A stretch of 10,145 nucleotides of DNA from Isohypsibius dastychi (Eukaryota > Tardigrada > Eutardigrada > Parachela > Isohypsibiidae), in NCBI GenBank assembly GCA_034696485.1, contig JAQIWT010001610.1:1-10145 (forward strand), read 5' to 3'. Position 1 is the stretch's first letter, and every line of letters begins with the position of its first letter. The position numbers and the translations under genes are program-made. Shown piece after piece: positions 6,611 through 10,145 of this stretch. A model generated the notes under the pieces. That model did no database searches. It was not told the origin of the DNA and saw only the letters and a program-made list of their open reading frames with translations.

Positions 6611-7544
6611 TCAGTGGCCTTTTCTTCGAAACCGCAAAGTCCAATTCTCCTTCCCCTCTAAATCAAATGTCGCCTCATTCAAATCTTTTCGCAACTCAGC
6701 ATACTCCACATTATACGGCGCAACTTGAACTTCCGTACGATTCTCAATAATTCCTCCACTTTGAAGATGCACATGGAATTCCAGTTTCGACGAATCATGA
6801 ACTCTCAGCTGCTGACATGCCAATGATAACGTACAATCCGAACAATTCATTACAAAAACCGAAGTCCTATCTGGAGCTGCAATAATCGTACACGAACGAA
6901 GGTTGATCAACTGAAGCATCGCTGATGTTCCCTTTATGACAATCTAACAATTCTTCAGATCCTCCCAAAATGACATCTTTTCCAATCACAGAATCCCGAT
7001 CCAGCTCTCTATTCTCGTTTTCCAAGTTTCTGATTACCAGAGAATTCGCATGAACCACACTGGGCTTTGAAGGAACCAAATCAGGAATGGACTCACTGGA
7101 AGAAAGGTCATGTCACACCTAACATCATTTCTTTAGGCTACAAGTCTTACCTTGCTGCACCTGATGATTTTTGTTGATTTTTCAACACAGTATCTTTGTT
7201 TTGCTTGCGCAAACTGAATCCTTGGGATGAACTCTTCTCCTTCTGTAGATTTCTCAGAATAGCTTCAGCGTGCTTGAAGCGTGACTGAAGTATCCTCTGT
7301 TCGAAGGATGGGAGGTAGCTAATGATATCAGTAAATGAGCACTGAAGTCGTTGTAAAGCAGAAGCGACAGAGTCATCAGTTCCGTTTCCAGAGTTGGCGA
7401 GAAGTGCTTCGATTGAGGAGAGATCGTCGTTTATGGATTGAACCAGGTTCGTTGTTGTATCAGTTTATTAGCATCACTGTCCTGAAGACTAAGTTTGTCG
7501 ACGAGATCCGACGACACGGCGATATTATCGGATGATTCCACCAT
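6611..7544 (-). CDS. TBCC: Tubulin-specific chaperone C (TBCC), two apparent frame breaks
   Basis: TBCC acts in the cytosol with cofactors D and E and stimulates GTP hydrolysis by beta-tubulin, releasing folded alpha/beta-tubulin. The C-terminal C-CAP/TBCC domain is clear: IVIKGTSAMLQLINLRSC, then SVFVMNCSDC, ACQQLRVH carrying the arginine finger (codon 6805-6803), IIENRTEV and APYN. Upstream, VIRNLENENRELD and KDVIL match the region before the domain. The N-terminal helical part lies in 7151-7443 (for example SIEALLANSGN, FTDIISYLPSFEQR). A 55-base intron (7150-7096) is well placed. Oddities: an ATG at 7544 opens 37 codons ending in TAA at 7433-7431, while the homologous frame starts near 7446 with no ATG; and near 6944 one extra base shifts the frame. 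Corrected length would be about 290 residues, against 346 in human. It could be a pseudogene, or the sequence may contain indel errors. Confidence 0.85.
7096..7150 (-). other. 55-base intron of TBCC
   Basis: On the minus strand the donor is CAAG|GTAAGA, starting at 7150, and the acceptor is CTTTCTTCCAG, ending at 7096. Splicing joins AG|T as a Ser codon (phase 2) and links the N-terminal helical part (ending near SSGAAR) to SIPDLVPSKPS. The frames on both sides agree, which supports the model. Confidence 0.85.
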
Positions 7545-7790
7545 TTGACCAAATGGCAACTCAATAATGATGGAACGAGAAGAGGAGAGGGAACGGACAA
7601 AAACTTTTCAGAATGGGTCTCAATTTTGCAGTGGCGTTTATTTACTTTACACCGTGACGATCGACCAGCAGACCACGTAATCACCACTGGGGGAGGGGGT
7701 TCATTTCATCCAAACCCTGCGCTTTTGATTTCGTTGGTTGTGGTTTCAATTGTTCGTTTGTTGTGGTTAGAATTTACATGAGGCAGTGAA

Positions 7791-7997
7791 ATGCATACTT
7801 GGTTTTTCACATTATATTATAACGAAAGTTCAAAACAAGATGTTGATTTTATCCTTGAAAGCCAGATCATTATTCATAATAGATGGATTAAGAGAATCAG
7901 GCATCTAGATGAAATAAATGCACTACCAGCTCCAAAGGCCCGTTCCGTGGCTAAACCGAAACGAGTACAAAATCCCAGGAAAAAGTTAAAAAAATAA
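7791..7997 (+). CDS. Weak small ORF, 68 residues, basic C-terminus
   Basis: ATG at 7791 to TAA at 7995-7997. I recognise no family. The middle reads RWIKRIRHLDEINALPAP, and the end is strongly basic (KPKRVQNPRKKLKK), as in some nuclear or RNA-binding small proteins, but A-rich DNA also yields Lys runs by chance. It is oriented away from TBCC, about 245 bases upstream of its ATG. It could be a small gene, a last exon, or chance. Confidence 0.2.
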   Translation: MHTWFFTLYYNESSKQDVDFILESQIIIHNRWIKRIRHLDEINALPAPKARSVAKPKRVQNPRKKLKK

Positions 7998-8096
7998 TTC
8001 AGTTTTTTGATCTGGTGGGTCTTTCGAGTCACGCCCTATATCTGTGTTCAAAGGTCACTACTCAAATTTGTTGTCTCCATTTTCCAACCACGACGA

Positions 8097-8151
8097 GCTT
8101 GTTGTTCTGCAGGTCGATTCTTGGAAATAGAATCGACATGTCACAACAAGC
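8097..8151. repeat. Two-step imperfect hairpin
   Basis: The outer arms GCTTGTTGT (8097-8105) and ACAACAAGC (8143-8151) are perfect complements. The inner arms GTCGATTCT (8113-8121) and AGAATCGAC (8129-8137) are also perfect, around a 7-base loop. The internal loop has 7 and 5 unpaired bases. The 55-base fold resembles a small structured RNA or a miniature inverted-repeat remnant. No flanking duplication decides which. Confidence 0.65.
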
Positions 8152-8497
8152 CATTGCGGAACGCATTTTCATTTTCTTAGAGTCCAAATTTCAAATTTGG
8201 GCTACATCATTCCATTTTCTAGTAGAAGAATCTATTTGCATGGGGGTTGACCTTTTAGGGGGTCTACGGGCTATGTCATGAAGAGGGGGTGTGACTCCCA
8301 CAAAAAAAGTGGGGGGGGGGGCTGCACATGCATCGAGGGATTGGGAAACAGAGGATCTTTGCTTAATCGGTAAAGTTAAGTGAGACCCAAAATACGTTAT
8401 TGCTTGTGATTGAGTTTCGCACATGACAGGCTGATCCAAACTAGATAATTTAGGGAAGGCGCGATTAAGTGGGTTTTAAAAGTGGAGGTTGGAAGTG

Positions 8498-8555
8498 TAG
8501 GTTGATTTAAGAATTTAAGACTGGCTCCAGACAGGAAAAAGCTTAATCCAACCTA
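8498..8555. mobile_element. 54-base TA-flanked miniature insertion nested in the left arm
   Basis: Between TA at 8498-8499 and TA at 8554-8555 lie 54 bases with inverted ends GGTTGATTTAAG and, reverse-complemented, GGTTGGATTAAG (10 of 12 match). The other arm of the foldback element reads GTGTACCAG across this point, with a single TA, which is the expected empty site. TA duplication with short inverted ends is the hallmark of Tc1/mariner-type transposition. At 54 bases it is very small even for a MITE and could be an internally deleted remnant. Confidence 0.7.
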
Positions 8556-8910
8556 CCAGTAAAGACAACAATTCGGAACACAGCTAGGGTTTGCGTAAAA
8601 TTCGGAACATTCCCATTTTTTCGAGCTAATCCAGACAAACTATATACCATTCGAAAGATCTCCTAAAGATCCGTCGACTGATGTGACATATTACGACAAA
8701 CAGTCAAAACCCAAAAAACAGCGCTTTGTTAAAACGATTAGCGAAACACTTCTTGATTGATATGTAATCTGCATGAGCAATCCAGTGCTTCTCATCAGAA
8801 TGTCCCAAAAGACATCAAGAATGTTATTTTAAGTAATTTCTCTGAAAAGCAGGCACGTTCAGACTTTCCGAGAGGAGAAGGAGCAAGATCGAGAAAAACA
8901 GTCTTGCTGG

Positions 8911-9273
8911 CAAGGGTGTATCTAGGTTCAAAACAATATGGGGCCAGCGGAAAATATTTCTTATATGGGGCCGTATGTGTACGCTTATGTGGGGCCAGAA
9001 ATTAAAAATTTATTGGCCCCATGGGGCAAATGTTCAATTTTTTAGGCCCCATGGGGCCAAAACGGACTGATTTTGACCAAAAAACGTGTTTTTTGTGCAG
9101 TTTTCGGGTTTTTTTGCCAAAAATTTCTTTATTTGGGGCCAAAAAACTCATTTTCTGTATGGGGCCAACAGTGTGGGGCCAAGAAAAATTTCTTATTTGT
9201 GGCCAAGTGTTTGGGTGCCAGAAAAGTCTTATATGGGGCCATGGCCGCTGCCCCCCCCCTAAATACACCCTTG
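8911..9273. repeat. GGGGCC-rich block with 16-base inverted ends
   Basis: CAAGGGTGTATCTAGG (8911-8926) is mirrored by CCTAAATACACCCTTG (9258-9273), 15 of 16 complementary. Between them the motif (A/T)TGGGGCCA or a close variant recurs about ten times, at uneven spacing from 8938 to 9241, mixed with a (A)AATTTCTTAT phrase (near 8950, 9187 and 9224). Two perfect palindromes occur: GCCCCATGGGGC at 9016-9027 and GGCCCCATGGGGCC at 9045-9058. The open frames here on both strands repeat Gly/Trp/Pro/His and are by-products of the repeat. This is probably a small element or satellite-like core inside the foldback element. Confidence 0.6.
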
Positions 9274-9705
9274 CTTGCTGGTATCTACACGCTTCGCCGC
9301 ACGCTTCGCTTTTCCGTGGGAATTTGACTTATTCTTTGCTTTTCTTCAATCAATAAAATTGGAGACGAAAAACTGAATCGATGTCCCGACGAGGAAGTGC
9401 AGAGGGACTTGTTTATATTCTTCTTGCAACGCGCGTGGTCGTGCGCATGAGCAAAATATGTGAAAATCAATCAAAACTTTGCTTGCCAATAACTCATTGC
9501 CAAATACATATTTGGGACAGCTATTAATATCAATCGATAGATTTCGAGGAGATCTTTCTAACGATATATGATTCACCCTAGCACGACGAAAAAAATGAGG
9601 GGGGGGTCCGAATTTTACGCAAACTCCAGCTGTGTTCCGAATTGTTGTCTTTACTGGTACACCTCCAACCTTCACTTATAAAACCCGCTAAATCGCGCCC
9701 TCCCC

Positions 9706-9846
9706 ATTAATAATGCTTTAAATAATTCATGTACCCATTATTGCCGGAATCAACGGGTTCGCACTCCTTCTACTATACTACAACTGTATGGTGCGAAACA
9801 GTTGATTGTGAGACGTAAATCGCAGTTTCACATCAATCTATGGCGA
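9706..9846. other. Short intergenic gap, no gene seen
   Basis: This follows the right arm of the foldback element and precedes the 3' end of the next minus-strand gene. No motif stands out. Confidence 0.4.
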
Positions 9847-9868
9847 TTTATTAATTCAGCATTTTATT
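9847..9868 (-). terminator. Two AATAAA polyadenylation signals
   Basis: On the minus strand AATAAA occurs at 9868-9863, overlapping the TAA stop of the right-edge gene, and again at 9852-9847. The second is a more plausible distance past the stop to drive cleavage about 20 bases further on. AATAAA is common in AT-rich DNA, so this is moderate support only. Confidence 0.4.
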
Positions 9869-10145
9869 GCAGGTGGAGATTGGGGCGGATGCATAGAGAT
9901 TCGCGTTGTGTCGGTATAAGACGCAGGAGCATTTTGTGAACGTCGAGATCGGTCACATTGAGAGTGCGAACAGATTCTGCGACAAGATCTGGCAGGCGTT
10001 TCATTTTTGTGAAGAAACATGGAAAAGTCACCAACCAAGCGAAGGACATCAAGTCGGAGAGAGAGGCGAAAGGAGTTTGATCGAGTGGATTCTGCGGATC
10101 ATACGGAGACTGGTTGAGAAATGCACTGTTGGGTTGGAGATGATG
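9864..10145 (-). CDS. 3' end of an unidentified gene, runs off the window
   Basis: On the minus strand the frame is open from the window edge (first full codon at 10145 or just inside) to TAA at 9866-9864, about 93 residues. It begins with a Pro/Asn/Gln-rich part (PQNPLDQTPFASLSDLMSFA), followed by WLVTFPCFFTKMKRLPDL and then a leucine-rich helical-looking tail (VAESVRTLNVTDLDVHKMLL, RLIPTQRESLCIRPNLHLQ). I do not recognise the family. AATAAA overlaps the stop (9868-9863), and a second AATAAA lies at 9852-9847. This supports a true gene end. Three in-frame ATGs occur, so a start inside the window at 10052 is possible, but the open frame continues upstream. Confidence 0.45.
   Translation of the reverse strand, partial: HHLQPNSAFLNQSPYDPQNPLDQTPFASLSDLMSFAWLVTFPCFFTKMKRLPDLVAESVRTLNVTDLDVHKMLLRLIPTQRESLCIRPNLHLQ

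Larger units (their letters stand above)
7545..8450. other. Stretch with little coding evidence
   Basis: It begins upstream of the TBCC start and ends at the foldback element. Apart from the weak 68-residue ORF and the hairpin listed separately, I see only G-rich patches: GGGGGAGGGGG at 7689-7699, several G4-G5 runs between 8240 and 8291 that could form a G-quadruplex, and eleven G at 8311-8321. A small palindrome CCAAATTTCAAATTTGG lies at 8184-8200. The promoter of TBCC should lie near 7545-7790, but I recognise no defined element. Confidence 0.5.
8451..9705. mobile_element. Foldback-type element with ~175-base inverted arms
   Basis: The left arm (8451-8683) and the reverse complement of the right arm (9530-9705) align end to end once a 54-base insertion in the left arm is set aside. 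Over 53 bases from CCAGTAAAGACAACAATTCG only three differ, and about 41 of the outer 47 bases agree. Inner parts near 8600-8683 are more diverged but keep GAAAGATCTCCT (8653-8664, and minus strand of the right arm). The outer ends read T(A/G)GGGA(A/G)GGCGCGATT. No transposase is visible, so the element would be non-autonomous. I could not define a target-site duplication. The interior of about 850 bases includes the GGGGCC block. Confidence 0.75.

Noticed and set aside
9002-9356. Open frames on both strands rich in Gly, Trp, Pro and Phe
   Set aside because: They are translations of the GGGGCC repeat block; open on both strands at once, with no family resemblance.
9285-9470. Minus-strand ORF of 61 residues in the foldback interior
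   Set aside because: No transposase-like or other motif; composition is typical of a chance frame.

Overview
The window reads as nuclear DNA of an invertebrate animal. Its genes have short GT-AG introns (55 and 66 bases, perhaps one of 307), there is no operon layout, intergenic DNA is full of degenerate repeats, and one gene encodes the eukaryotic tubulin folding cofactor C. A compact crustacean-type genome such as a water flea would fit, but nothing here fixes the taxon.

Layout. Bases 1-2740 hold no recognisable gene. They carry short repeats: an ATAGCG-containing motif, a CATCAAATTTGACGG family with a perfect hairpin, a 26-base perfect palindrome, and an inverted pair at 1641/2570. One weak minus-strand ORF lies at 1920-2297. 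Bases 2906-3589 (+) encode the C-lobe of a protein kinase, with only a damaged-looking trace of an N-lobe before it. Bases 3849-5969 (+), with a 66-base intron, encode the most unusual protein here: a degenerate front half of an Hsp70 ATPase domain, then a kinase domain whose DFG motif is lost, then an LRR-like tail. The two kinase parts may be exons of one gene, because a good donor at 3542 and a good acceptor at 3848 join in phase.

Bases 6611-7544 (-) encode a TBCC (tubulin-binding cofactor C) homologue with one 55-base intron and two apparent single-base frame breaks. Bases 7545-8450 hold little beyond a weak 68-residue ORF and a strong imperfect hairpin. Bases 8451-9705 form a foldback (long inverted repeat) element. 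Its left arm carries a 54-base insertion flanked by TA; the right arm shows the matching empty site. Inside the element sits a GGGGCC-rich repeat block with its own 16-base inverted ends. The right edge (9864-10145, -) is the 3' end of an unidentified gene, with AATAAA signals at and after its stop.

The kinase/Hsp70 proteins look like members of a lineage-specific signalling or scaffold family. The loss of both nucleotide-binding signatures in the second one suggests a regulatory or binding role; that is inference. TBCC is an unrelated housekeeping gene, and I see no functional link between neighbours. All homology calls come from reading motifs by eye; no search was run.
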